From Fragilaria crotonensis (lineage: Eukaryota; Bacillariophyta; Fragilariophyceae; Fragilariales; Fragilariaceae), in the NCBI GenBank assembly GCA_022925895.1, contig JAKSYS010000622.1, forward strand, positions 1 to 37,118: DNA of 37,118 bases. The letters are read 5' to 3'. The notes under the pieces are model-generated. The model ran no database searches and had not been told where the DNA came from. It saw only the letters and a program-made list of their open reading frames with translations. Shown here one piece after another: positions 21,102 to 30,404 of this stretch. The position numbers and the translations under genes were made by a program. Within the stretch, counting starts at the first letter, position 1; every line of letters starts with the position of its first letter.

Positions 21102-22632
21102 ATGACGAGCAAGAATGCCAGCATCAAGATCGGTGGTTATAGCGAAGGCCATCTCTTGATACAGGCGAAGAAGGTGGTGGACAAGAAGGCAGCTGAAACT
21201 CCCATATTCAGTCAGGAGGCGGAGGATCGGATCCCCAAGTTTGACACCGATGAATTGTTTCTTGGAAAATTGCTGGGTAAAGGTGGCTTTTGTGCCGTTA
21301 GCGAAGTTATCAAGGTTGCTCTCAAGGAAGGCGTTGCTGCCGAAAAGTCGGCGCTCGTCCATAGTAATAATTTTCATGAACATCAAGCAAACGACATTTT
21401 GCAAGATCGAGACTTTATGCAAACACATTTCTTGCGAAAAGGAAAGGAATATCGTTATGCTATCAAAAAGTTAAGAGATGATGCTATCGATGACGTCCAA
21501 TCCTTCATTAATGGAATTGTGGATCTGGCTCTTGAGGCTCGCTTTCTCGCTGTCATTCGCCATCCCAAGTAAGTGGATTTTGGTTCGAATTCATCCATTG
21601 GGTTGTGTGGTGTGTGTGCGCTACTTGCTATGTTGCAATCACATCACCCATATCATATCTCACTCACATTGCTCCGCACTTTGATAGTATCATTAAAATG
21701 AGAGCCATCTCATCCGGAACTCCCTATTCTCGTGATTTCTTTGTCGTTCTAGATCGACTGTACGATATCTTGACACGAACCCTGGTTTCGTGGAAAAAGA
21801 GAAGGGGAGGTGGCCTTCAGAAAGTGATGGACCGTGGAGGAAAAAAGGCGAGTGCCTTTTGGGCCGAGCGCATGATTGTCGCACATGATTTGGCGTGTGC
21901 GCTCCGGTATTTGCACAGCCACAAGTGAGTACTACGAGAGTATGGAGTAGCATCTTGGAATCCATTTATCCAATAAGCACAAATGGGGCTCGTGTTGTTT
22001 TGCAACGAACTGATATTGTCGGGTGATGCTTCTTTCTCTGTCTCATGCAAACACACTCACGCTCTAATACATCTTTTTTCTTCTCTTTCCACAGCATCAT
22101 TTATCGCGATTTGAAACCTGATAATATTGGATTTGATGTTCGTGGCGATGTAAAAATCTTTGATTTTGGTCTATCTCGTCAGCTCCCCAACTGTGCCGAT
22201 GGGAATGCCAGTCCCGGCGCCACGTATAAAATGACGGGCGACACGGGCAGTCCTCGCTACATGGCACCCGAAATCGCATTGGAACTCCCGTACAATGAAG
22301 GATGTGATGTGTACTCATTTGGTATCCTCTTGCATCAAATGTGTTCTCTGGAAATTCCCTTTGAGGGATACTCCATGAACCAGTTTGAAAAAAAGGTGGT
22401 CCGTGGCGGATTCCGACCCAAGATGGACCTGAAATGGCCGGAACGGATTCAAAAACTGATTGGCAGGTGCTGGAGCGAGACCTTGTCCGATCGTCCTGGC
22501 ATGAACGAGATTGTGGACCTACTCCATGCCGAAGTTGCGGAACACTCGGATCAGTCCACTTTCGAAATGTTGGACGCCTCCGGCAAGACACAACACAGTA
22601 TACACGCGTATCAGCGCAGCAAGGGAAAGTGA
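21102..22632 (+). CDS. Protein kinase (Ser/Thr, TKL-like), three exons
   Basis: Soluble protein kinase of 413 residues; substrate and pathway unknown. Exons are 21102-21568, 21688-21924 and 22095-22632; both introns split an Asn codon after its second base (HP-N and HSH-N). Catalytic elements: glycine loop GKLLGKGGFCAVSEV (about 55-69), ATP-anchoring Lys in YAIKK (122), helix-C Glu in ALEARFL (145), catalytic loop YRDLKPDN (238-245, Tyr in place of His of HRD), DFG (258-260), then TGSPRYMAPEIAL and DVYSFGILLHQM. The Ser/Thr assignment follows the Lys in RDLKPDN. About 45 extra residues separate the glycine loop from the anchoring Lys. No membrane segment or signal peptide. Start is the first ATG in the frame. 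The gene is convergent with the NnrU gene, with only 92 bp between stops. Confidence 0.9.
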
Positions 22633-22724
22633 ACGGAGAAAGAAAATGGCAAAAAAGCGAGGTTGGAAAAATGTATATGTCAGAGAGATACACTATTCGT
22701 GATACGAAGTATAGTTTTAAAAAT

Positions 22725-23633
22725 TCATTTGGTAAGCGACGTTACTGTCTGTTTTACCACGGCTGGAACGGGACCAGCACCTCGTCGAAACGCCCACACA
22801 GCAGCGACTCCCGCGGCCAAGAGCGCATTGAGCGGTTTAATTTCCGCAACGAGTCTTTGCCACTCATCCAGTCCAGCACCATCCCAAAAACTATGTGTCA
22901 CCATGGCAGCAAATGGAACATTGCTTGTTTTTGCGTCATACTCGGCATCCAAGGTCCCACCCATGCCCCGTCGATAACGACTGTCCGTGTGCGACCCTCC
23001 CACCCATGCCACAAGTGTGGGCATGCACAGCCAGATGCGCTGAGGTAGGGATGGGACCAAACATGCGTGTCCTAATCCGACCAAGGCCATGGACCAGAGA
23101 CCAGGATGGCGTGAAATGCGTTCCAATCCGTACAGGTCAGGAGTAGTACCATTGCTGAGCTTTTGCTTTTTGGCATCTGCAAAATCAAATGGACACCGGA
23201 CTTGGAACGACGATTTCTTGTTAGGTGCCTCCTGCGAAATGGCTGGGGCGTCCTCGTCGTGAACCGGTTCTGCTGTTGTTGTAGGTACGTACGCTAGTGG
23301 CATTTGGAATTTGGGAAGTGTTTGCGATGCCATACCAAGGCCCACGGACAGCAGCATCCATGATGCAATGCGTGACGGTAAAGGAGCAGTGGCGACAGTC
23401 CATAGCAATGGCGGGACGTTGCGAGCCTTGTTCACGTAAGCATACACAATAGATCCCACTGCCGCAGTGGAGATGAGGCCGTAGACATTGTGATAACCAT
23501 CGTCGCCCAAATTTTCAATGAGGAAGGTTCGATTTTCCGATAGAATAACATTCTCCGCAATAAAGAAAGCCCATCCACCAGCAGCCCAACGAACGGACGA
23601 GGATTTGAGGAACGCTGTCGACAGATGGGACAT
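22725..23633 (-). CDS. NnrU-family integral membrane protein
   Basis: 302-residue polytopic membrane protein, no intron. The C-terminal half carries the NnrU signature: LYGLERISRHPGLWSMALVG (RHP at 175-177), then WVGGSHTDSRYRRGMG, with hydrophobic segments around 54-68, 88-103, 178-215 and 266-282. NnrU relatives include the plastid 15-cis-zeta-carotene isomerase (Z-ISO), whose conserved His residues bind haem. Overall resemblance to Z-ISO is weak and there is no plastid presequence, so I do not assign that activity. A hydrophilic loop (about 117-166) interrupts the domain. ATG 23633 is the first in-frame ATG; the frame upstream begins only at a TTG. It is divergent from the NIPA-like gene. 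Confidence 0.72.
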   Translation of the reverse strand: MSHLSTAFLKSSSVRWAAGGWAFFIAENVILSENRTFLIENLGDDGYHNVYGLISTAAVGSIVYAYVNKARNVPPLLWTVATAPLPSRIASWMLLSVGLGMASQTLPKFQMPLAYVPTTTAEPVHDEDAPAISQEAPNKKSSFQVRCPFDFADAKKQKLSNGTTPDLYGLERISRHPGLWSMALVGLGHACLVPSLPQRIWLCMPTLVAWVGGSHTDSRYRRGMGGTLDAEYDAKTSNVPFAAMVTHSFWDGAGLDEWQRLVAEIKPLNALLAAGVAAVWAFRRGAGPVPAVVKQTVTSLTK

Positions 23634-24523
23634 TGTGGATTGAGTATGACACGAGCAAAGATTGGGGCTCCGTTTTGTGTTTGTGATCTTGATACCAGTA
23701 TTGGCTTGAGCAACAATTTCGATCAACAACACCCCTGCTCCCTGTGACAACAACTCTAGAGCAATACTCAAGTCCTACTCCGAGCAAGATTCAGCTGGAA
23801 CGAAGGCTAATGTGATCGCAATACGTTGTAGTCTTCAGAAATGTTGATTGTCGCAGATTCGACGAAGGGTTGTGAGTTGTGAGGTGGCTGTTACTCCAGT
23901 ATTGTACTGGAGTACATTGGTACTGGAGTACTGCTGTTATAGCCGTCCGAGTTACCGGCACTGTTTTTTCATACTACGTGCTCAGTACGCTGGATGCAGT
24001 CTTAGACAGTAACATGAAGCCCAACAGTAAAACATACTACTACTGGAGTACGATAACAAACCGCACTGTCATACCGATACGCATGAAAAACTGAATACTG
24101 AGTACCACGAGTACTGTACATTCATCCATCATCCTCATTGTACTGTAATCATCGGAATAAATGACACCGTTTTTGCCCATACCCGCGCACGACTGCCGAT
24201 TGATGATGATAAGAAAGGCGGTCTCAACCTAACGCAATCCTACCCATTCTTTCAGTGTTGCATTGTACTCTCGACTCTCGCTGCACGTTTGTACTTCAAA
24301 CGAGTCAGATGAATGAGCTGAACGCTACTTTATGAAGGAATCTTACGGAAACCCAACACTGTACTCGGTGAATCTGATTTATAGAAGGTGATGCCAACCA
24401 ACGACAATCCAAGGACAGCCTATCTGAACTGTGCAACGCCAGTCATCTCTTGATCTCAACCACTATCACAACGATTGAATCTACACCAGAACTACTTCTA
24501 CTCCCCTACCGGTGGACGCACAA
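23634..24523. repeat. Divergent spacer NnrU / NIPA with GTAC cluster
   Basis: An 890-bp spacer. About 10 GTAC sites lie between 23890 and 24145, several in the words TACTGGAGTAC and AGTACTG. The flanks contain no recognisable gene. It presumably holds the promoters of both genes. Confidence 0.55.
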
Positions 24524-25846
24524 ATGGCATTACAAGGAACAACAGGAACAACCATGTTGGCAAGCAATGGTTGGGCCATGGGGATCACCCTATCCGTGTT
24601 GGCTTCCATCATTGGAGCTGCATCCAAGCTAGCTATTCGAAAATCATTTCTGATGGACGAGCGTGGACTTGTGGAAATGATTAAAAACAGACAGCGTGGT
24701 CGGCACGAACAAATGGCAACAACGTCAACAACAACAGCAACAGCAGCATGGTTGCGACTGTCTGGCATGGTGGGAATGGCCGTCCTCAATCCAGCATGTG
24801 GAGTGTTGGCCATGAATTACGCATCACCATCTCTGGTGGCACCATTCTCAGGACTGGATTTGGTATGGGTCATTATGCTGTCACACGCGTTGGTGGGAGA
24901 AGATCCAACGTCGCCACAAATCGTTGCAGCATCCCTTGTGGTTGCCGGGGAGGCACTCACTGCCGTATTTGGAGATCATACCAACAGCAATGACACTTCA
25001 TCTCCCGCCTATCCGGAGACACTGGTGGTGCTGCAAGAGTTGCTTCAATCCTATCGAGATCCCGCCTTTTTGGCCTACCTCATTGGGTTCGCTGTCTGGA
25101 TGGTGCTTGTCATTCATTGGATGAATCTTCCTCCCAATCGATCTCCCATGCTCCAACGCTTTGCATGGGGTGTTTCGGGTGGATCCGTGACGGGATTACA
25201 ACATTTTGTCAAGGATTGGTTGACTCTTGTCCAGGCCATGATGCATGACAATCATACAAACAAGACGTCCTTGTTGTCATCATCAAATCTCGCCCTTGAT
25301 TGCGACCATGGTCTTTGGTGTCATCCTTGGCTAGTGCTCTGGATCCTAGCGCTTCTTTCCATGATGACTGCCATTGGCGGTCTGCTATTACTCACAGCAT
25401 GCATGCAACGCTACAATGCCACATTTTCATCCGCCATGTTTGTGGGATCGTTTGTACTGAATTCCAGTATCATGAGTGCCGTACATTATCATACCTTTTC
25501 TCATCTAACATCCATACTCAGCTGGGTTCTCTATCCTGTCGGATTGTTGATTCTTCTGGCTGGTGTTTTGGGCGTGTTGGTGTCGACGCCGTCGATGAAT
25601 GGTCATGGAGAGTCGCACGTAGCCGTGGACGAATCGGATGTCTTGTTGGAAAGTCACGCTCTGACGATGAAGAAAACTGTGGACCTTGATACAGCAGAAG
25701 ATGGTCGTGGATGCTGTCCTTGGCTTTCTCTGTTGATACAAGAAACTCGCAGTGGGCATGTCGTCATGACATGCAAGTGCGAAACGGGTGATGCGCAAGT
25801 TCCAGAGGGATGTGTATCCAAGTACGGTTCATGCGGCACGACTTGA
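24524..25846 (+). CDS. NIPA-like (DUF803) membrane transporter
   Basis: 440-residue polytopic protein of the NIPA / DUF803 family within the drug-metabolite-transporter clan; animal members transport magnesium, but the substrate here is unknown. The signature is near residues 82-118: GMVGMAVLNPACGVLAMNYA then SPSLVAPFSGLDLVWVIMLS. Other hydrophobic segments fit about 9 transmembrane helices, with a short loop rich in Thr (66-75). Unusually, the last ~50 residues form a hydrophilic cysteine-rich tail (CCPW, CKC, GCVSKYGSC). Start ATG 24524 was chosen because the codon upstream at 24512 is GTG. Single exon. Convergent with APC10, 114 bp between stops. Confidence 0.8.
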   Translation: MALQGTTGTTMLASNGWAMGITLSVLASIIGAASKLAIRKSFLMDERGLVEMIKNRQRGRHEQMATTSTTTATAAWLRLSGMVGMAVLNPACGVLAMNYASPSLVAPFSGLDLVWVIMLSHALVGEDPTSPQIVAASLVVAGEALTAVFGDHTNSNDTSSPAYPETLVVLQELLQSYRDPAFLAYLIGFAVWMVLVIHWMNLPPNRSPMLQRFAWGVSGGSVTGLQHFVKDWLTLVQAMMHDNHTNKTSLLSSSNLALDCDHGLWCHPWLVLWILALLSMMTAIGGLLLLTACMQRYNATFSSAMFVGSFVLNSSIMSAVHYHTFSHLTSILSWVLYPVGLLILLAGVLGVLVSTPSMNGHGESHVAVDESDVLLESHALTMKKTVDLDTAEDGRGCCPWLSLLIQETRSGHVVMTCKCETGDAQVPEGCVSKYGSCGTT

Positions 25847-25960
25847 CCGACATGATATTATAGCTAGAAATACAATTGAAAAGTAGACAAGCTATGACAC
25901 TGCTACAGTTGTACCATGGTTGTATGTTCGCGCTAGTTTACTGGTAGAGCTAGCACACAT
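25847..25960. other. Convergent junction NIPA / APC10
   Basis: A short 3'-to-3' spacer with one GTAC site. Nothing else is visible. Confidence 0.35.
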
Positions 25961-26635
25961 TCATCGAATGGTGGAAAATTGAGAGAGCTCCACCGTTGAA
26001 AAGTTAGGTTGCCGTCGTGTATCACCATTGGACTTTGCGGCTGCTTTCGGACCAAAGACTTTTAATTGTCGAACGTGTGTATCACGTCCATTCTGATGCA
26101 TGGTAAGGATTGTGATTTGAATCAAATGGGTCCGAATGGGCAATGGCACTCGTGAGCTGTTTTCGTCATCATCGTCAAGGGGATCCGGGGGTGCTTCCAA
26201 TGGCAAGATGCACCATCCGACGGGTTCCGAGAGATCCACAACGAGCACCGTTTGCAATTCTTGCAATGTCATGCCAGCTTCGATGCACACTTTCTTGGGA
26301 GTATAGGATTCGTCTAGATTGTAATCAAGATATAGACAGACATGCGACACCGCCACCCTCCGCGAAAATACAATTTGAATGCAATGAGGTTGGGAACCAT
26401 CCGATTGCCAATAGGTCTCAACAGAAGAATCTCTAATTTGATCAACGCCATTTCCAGGTTTTGCGGAGGATAGAGTCCAACACGCTGCATCACGGCCGAG
26501 ATCGCGGTGTCCAAAGAGACTATCCAAGGTCGGAACGGCACGAATGATACTTTTTGCCGCAGCTAGTGCGGCTGTTGCCGTAATGCCGTCTTGTTTTTGT
26601 TGTTGTTGATTTTGGTTTTTGAAAGTGTGAGCCAT
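25961..26635 (-). CDS. APC10: Anaphase-promoting complex subunit 10 (APC10/DOC1)
   Basis: DOC-domain subunit of the APC/C ubiquitin ligase; with the coactivator it forms the D-box receptor and so drives cyclin and securin destruction. 224 residues. The DOC domain covers about 50-200: CWTLSSAKPGNGVDQIRDSS, then ETYWQSDGSQPH (73-84), LDYNLDESYTPKK (103-115), EPVGWCILPL and HQNGRDTHVRQLKVFGP (180-196), all hallmark APC10 sequence. The C-terminus ends in STIR, keeping the Ile-Arg tail that docks into the TPR groove of APC3/CDC27. A Gln-rich N-terminal extension and an acidic insert (DPLDDDDENS, 151-160) are local additions. ATG 26635 has a good context (AAAAAATGG), but an upstream acidic exon at 26750-26873 can be spliced in frame. 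Divergent from RPT2. Confidence 0.93.
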   Translation of the reverse strand: MAHTFKNQNQQQQKQDGITATAALAAAKSIIRAVPTLDSLFGHRDLGRDAACWTLSSAKPGNGVDQIRDSSVETYWQSDGSQPHCIQIVFSRRVAVSHVCLYLDYNLDESYTPKKVCIEAGMTLQELQTVLVVDLSEPVGWCILPLEAPPDPLDDDDENSSRVPLPIRTHLIQITILTMHQNGRDTHVRQLKVFGPKAAAKSNGDTRRQPNFSTVELSQFSTIR

Positions 26636-26749
26636 TTTTTCTCTTTAAAGGTTGACTCTGCTATCCGATCACAATAGTATGCATACAACAATCCAGATAA
26701 CAAGCAAAATCGTCGTCCATGAATGATCGAACGGATTTGGGATTCGTAC

Positions 26750-26873
26750 CTTCATCTTCTTCGTCCTCCTCCTCTTCCGGTTCCTCATCGTCTTCCTCGT
26801 CATCATCATCATCAGGAGGAGGCACCGGCGTTTCTGGCAAATTAAGATTGGGCGGTGAGTCTGGGCCGTCCAT
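26750..26873 (-). CDS. Possible upstream acidic exon of APC10
   Basis: An open segment from ATG 26873 (good context, CACGATGG) encodes about 41 residues, MDGPDSPPNLNLPETPVPPP followed by an almost pure Asp/Glu run. A donor (GAAG|GTACGA, intron from 26749) and an acceptor (AAAGAG, ending at 26641) would remove 109 nt and join in frame to Glu-Lys-Met at the APC10 start. Alternatively it is a stand-alone 70-residue frame ending at 26661, or just a (TCN)n-like low-complexity tract. Splicing is inference. Confidence 0.35.
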
Positions 26874-27633
26874 CGTGACTGATGCTCACACAAAGCGTAA
26901 CAAGGAAACGATGTTGTTGGTCAATGTGTTGTGAGATATGATGTTATGATACTGTTGTTTTATATCTCACCATGTGAGATGTGGGAGTCGCCATTTTTGA
27001 ATTCCTTCATCGGCGATTGCAGTGGAGTTCAACTACTGGCCTACAAGTGTACTGTACTACCGGTAGTGACATTAGCAGGCATTGGGCATTTGACTTTTCG
27101 AGGGTTCGTATTGGTACCGGTACCTGGTACGTAAGTTGCAATAGTAGCTGATAAATCATAAAAACAAGTACAAGGACTGGACGTACTACCGGTAGTACGA
27201 GTACTGGCGCACTGCATGTGTTACGGTATCACCCAGTTTGACGACGAACGCCTTGTCCACAGTCCACAGTCCACACCATAGACCGTAGACAGACAAACGT
27301 TCACTCAAGACACAACGTAACTTTTCGAGATCCTTCGTTTCGGTTCTTCACACGGCTTTCCTATGCTGAATGACCGTGATGCTGGTATGTCAGTAATCAG
27401 TAGTAGTAGCTCGTTTCATGACAGTGCGAGCGTTAACAGAATGCATCGAGCACGCGATAGCTACCGGTACATAGTGCGAGCGTAGACACACAAAAACAAC
27501 AGCACCACTTGTCGATTGCGTCGTTGAGTTCCAACTTCCATCCCTCCAACTACAAGTAGTCGACTTTGACCACAGTAGTAGTCGTTCCAGCCTCTTATCG
27601 CCCGCACGTCCCACATTCCACCTATTGCTCCGA
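26874..27633. repeat. Divergent spacer APC10 / RPT2 with GTAC cluster
   Basis: About 750 bp. GTAC sites are dense at 27045-27205 (about nine), including TACCTGGTAC at 27121-27130 and several ACCGGT palindromes (TACCGGTA). The RPT2-proximal part has a TATA box (separate entry). No gene is seen. Confidence 0.55.
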
Positions 27634-27640
27634 TATAAAA
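27634..27640 (+). promoter_or_regulatory. TATA box of RPT2
   Basis: TATAAAA lies 46 bp before the RPT2 start codon. A start site 25-30 bp downstream would leave a 5' UTR of about 20 nt. It is the clearest TATA-like element in the window. Confidence 0.5.
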
Positions 27641-27685
27641 GCACACACTCAGAACTCAACAACAACATAGTTTAATTCATCAACC

Positions 27686-29042
27686 ATGGGTAACGTACCT
27701 GGCGGTTTGGGCGAAGGTGGTGCACCGAATGGCAACAACGGTGGCACTGACAAACAGAAGGAAGATGCTGAGAAGAAGAAAAAAGAAGCGTTTTGAACCC
27801 AGACCGGCCCAAACTCGTCAAGGCCGTCGTCGTCGTCGTAAGGGACCGTCTGGTCTCAGCAAGACTCCCACCATTGTTCCATCGTCCAAGTGCAAACTCA
27901 GGCTCCTCAAGCTAGATAGAGTCAAGGATTTTTTGCTCATGGAAGAGGAGTTCATTCGCAATCATGAAGTCTTCAAGCCGCACGAAGAGCGCGATCAAGA
28001 GGAACGAGAAAAGTTGGAAGAACTTCGAGGATCGCCCCTAGGTGTTGGTAGTTTGGAGGAATTGATTGATGACAATCATGCCATTGTGTCGTCCTCCGTT
28101 GGACCCGAGTACTATGTCAATATATTGTCTTCGGTCAATCAAGATTTGCTCGATCCAGGATGTGCCGTCTTGTTGCACAACAAGACCATGAGTATCGTAG
28201 GAATCTTACAGGACGATGAAGATCCGATGGTGTCCGTCATGAAGGTAGACAAAGCACCTCTGGAGTCATACGCAGATATCGGTGGATTGGAAGAGCAAAT
28301 TCAAGAAATCAAAGAGGCGGTCGAGTTGCCTCTGGCTCATCCCGAACTGTATGAAGATATCGGCATCAAACCGCCCAAGGGAGTCATCTTGTATGGAGAA
28401 CCCGGAACTGGAAAAACCTTGCTCGCCAAGGCAGTTGCCAATCAAACATCGGCGACATTCTTGCGCGTCGTTGGGTCGGAGTTGATTCAAAAGTATTTGG
28501 GAGATGGTCCCAAACTGGTCCGCGAACTCTTTCGCGTCGCCGATGACTTGAGTCCCACCATCGTCTTTATCGATGAAATTGATGCCGTGGGTACCAAGCG
28601 ATATGACTCCTCCTCTGGAGGTACTCGTGAAATTCAACGTACCATGTTGGAGCTTCTCAACCAGTTGGACGGTTTTGACGAACGTGGCGATGTCAAAGTC
28701 ATCATGGCAACCAACAAGATTGAGTCCCTGGATCCGGCTCTCATTCGACCAGGTCGTATTGATCGCAAGATTGAGTTCCCGCTTCCTGATATTAAGACCA
28801 AGCGACACATTTTCAATATTCACACTTCCAAAATGACGCTTAATGACGATGTAGATTTGGAAAAATTTGTCATGTCCAAGGATGAATTGTCCGGCGCCGA
28901 CATCAAGGCGGTGTGCACCGAGGCCGGTATGTTGGCCTTGCGAGAGCGTCGAATGAAGGTTTGTCAGGAAGACTTCGTCAAGGCCAAAGAAAAGGCACTC
29001 TACAGAAAGAAGGGAAATGTTCCAGAGGGCCTTTACTTGTAG
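27686..29042 (+). CDS. RPT2: 26S proteasome regulatory ATPase RPT2 (subunit 4), frameshifted near the N-terminus
   Basis: AAA ATPase of the 19S base that unfolds substrates and opens the 20S gate. The body (27782-29042) is highly conserved: [40 protein letters not shown] (Walker A), [16 protein letters not shown] (Walker B), [20 protein letters not shown] (second region of homology), and the gate-opening C-terminus LYL (HbYX). The true N-terminus begins at ATG 27686, MGNVPGG..., with the myristoylation-type MG start of RPT2, but this frame stops at 27794 after [10 protein letters not shown]. The body frame is +1. Counting the A6 run at 27779-27784 as A5 would restore [12 protein letters not shown] and a 451-residue protein, close to the normal length. 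A sequencing error in the homopolymer is likeliest. Walker A has Glu where GPPGTGKT is nearly universal. No introns. Confidence 0.9.
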
Positions 29043-29225
29043 TTCCGGTAACCTTATGTTTATCCTATAGGCTTAGATATCAAATGACGGAACTCAACCC
29101 TTGGAAGGTCGTGCTTGCAGTATTTTAGTGTTTCTGTATATACTATTCGCCCGAGCATTCCAAACTGAACCCTTAACCGCCAATGCTGAACGACAAACCC
29201 ATTACCATGAATCCCATCACAATTC
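29043..29225. other. Convergent junction RPT2 / carbonic-anhydrase-like gene
   Basis: A 183-bp spacer with both 3' UTRs. No GTAC site, repeat or gene is seen. Confidence 0.35.
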
Positions 29226-30404
29226 TTATGCCTTACTTGGTTCATACATCCAGAACGTGAAGTTCTTCGCCGTGCAATGAACCACTTCTTGCTTTGCCAT
29301 GTTCAATTCCTGCAATGGTCTCACGTTCTCACCGGTCTCGGACGTCATCGTCGCCTTGGCGCATGTCTTAGGGTCACGATAGTCGGCCAGGAGACGGGCC
29401 ATGACAGAAAGTTGACGTCTCGATATAACGAGCGGCTCGTCCATAACGCGCCATGCCACAATCTCGTTGCACGGTGGAGCGGTTATCATGCCCTTGTACC
29501 GGTAAAAGTAAATCGTAGGCCAAATATTGTACGGAAACATCTTCTTGCGTGGAACCTTGGCCTCCTTAAGGTGGCGCGAATGTTGTTCACCAGCCATTGA
29601 TGGCGGGAAGGTCGTCGTCGTCGACGACGTCGGGGTGGATTCAACGTCATCCGTATACAAGTGCGAAATGTCATCCTCAAGGAAAAACTCATCACGCCCC
29701 ACAGGGCCATGAGTCTGGACGTCCTTGGTCTGGCGACGGAGCTTGCGACTGCCATTTCTCTCGCCGCAGAGTTCGTTCGTCGCCTCTGCAGCAGCCTCCC
29801 ACTTATCAATATACTCCTGGAGACGCGCATTGTCATGGAAACCAGACGCGTCAAACAGAACACTGACAGCCGCAAGCTCACGTTTCTGATCGGCCTGACC
29901 CAAATGGAACATCTGCATCTCACCATCGTAGCGACGACCGTCCAAAACATGTTCTGCTCTCAAATGAACTTCAATGTGATGAGCCAGCCAAGGGGTGGGG
30001 TAACCGTTGGGAATATCAATCGTAGGGCGTTGGCAAAAAGTATCGTTCAACGGAAAGTCAGCACGAAGCGTGTGCGGTGTCACCGAAAAGCTCAAAGACT
30101 CCATCTTGCAGTCCGTATCCTTAATCCTGCGTGTGAGAATTTCGTGCGTATCCATGCACACAGCGTTGGCGACCAAGTTAATAGGGGATGGGCGACGATT
30201 CGATTTACATTCGTTCACGACCACGTCAAGATCAATGAGTTCCTGACCAACATATGCTTCCCACTCATTTCCAGTAATATTGACAGACGGCCAAAAGGAA
30301 ACACCTTTGCTAGAGGATTGCTTGTAGTTGAAGTCGAGCGGAAGCGAGCTGACGTGATAATGGGTGCTCAGTGTGGCAAACAAGGCCAATTGCAAGACCT
30401 TCAT
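29226..30404 (-). CDS. Alpha-carbonic-anhydrase-like secreted protein lacking two zinc ligands
   Basis: 392 residues, single exon. An N-terminal signal peptide, MKVLQLALFATLSTHYHVSS, implies secretion or an endomembrane location. The alpha-CA fold is supported by SPINLVANAVC (73-83), EVHLRAEHVLDGRRYDGEMQ (145-164), FHLG (166-169) and GMITAPPCNEIVAWRVMDEP (the Thr199 region). However, aligning to the canonical QFHFH...ELHLVH motifs, the first zinc ligand is Glu145, the second is His147, and the third is Gln164. With two of three ligands replaced, hydration of CO2 is doubtful; it may be a CA-related binding protein. An insert rich in Ser/Thr/Asp lies between the two halves. An alternative start at 30446 adds 14 residues before the signal peptide. 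The gene follows the PPR gene on the same strand, 220 bp downstream of its stop. Confidence 0.78.
   Translation of the reverse strand: MKVLQLALFATLSTHYHVSSLPLDFNYKQSSSKGVSFWPSVNITGNEWEAYVGQELIDLDVVVNECKSNRRPSPINLVANAVCMDTHEILTRRIKDTDCKMESLSFSVTPHTLRADFPLNDTFCQRPTIDIPNGYPTPWLAHHIEVHLRAEHVLDGRRYDGEMQMFHLGQADQKRELAAVSVLFDASGFHDNARLQEYIDKWEAAAEATNELCGERNGSRKLRRQTKDVQTHGPVGRDEFFLEDDISHLYTDDVESTPTSSTTTTFPPSMAGEQHSRHLKEAKVPRKKMFPYNIWPTIYFYRYKGMITAPPCNEIVAWRVMDEPLVISRRQLSVMARLLADYRDPKTCAKATMTSETGENVRPLQELNMAKQEVVHCTAKNFTFWMYEPSKA

Noticed and set aside
21575-21590. tRNA B-box-like GGTTCGAATTC in a kinase intron
   Set aside because: No matching A box or cloverleaf can be drawn around it.
22434-23048. 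204-codon open frame on the + strand
   Set aside because: It overlaps the end of the kinase in another frame and the antisense of the NnrU gene; no family resemblance.
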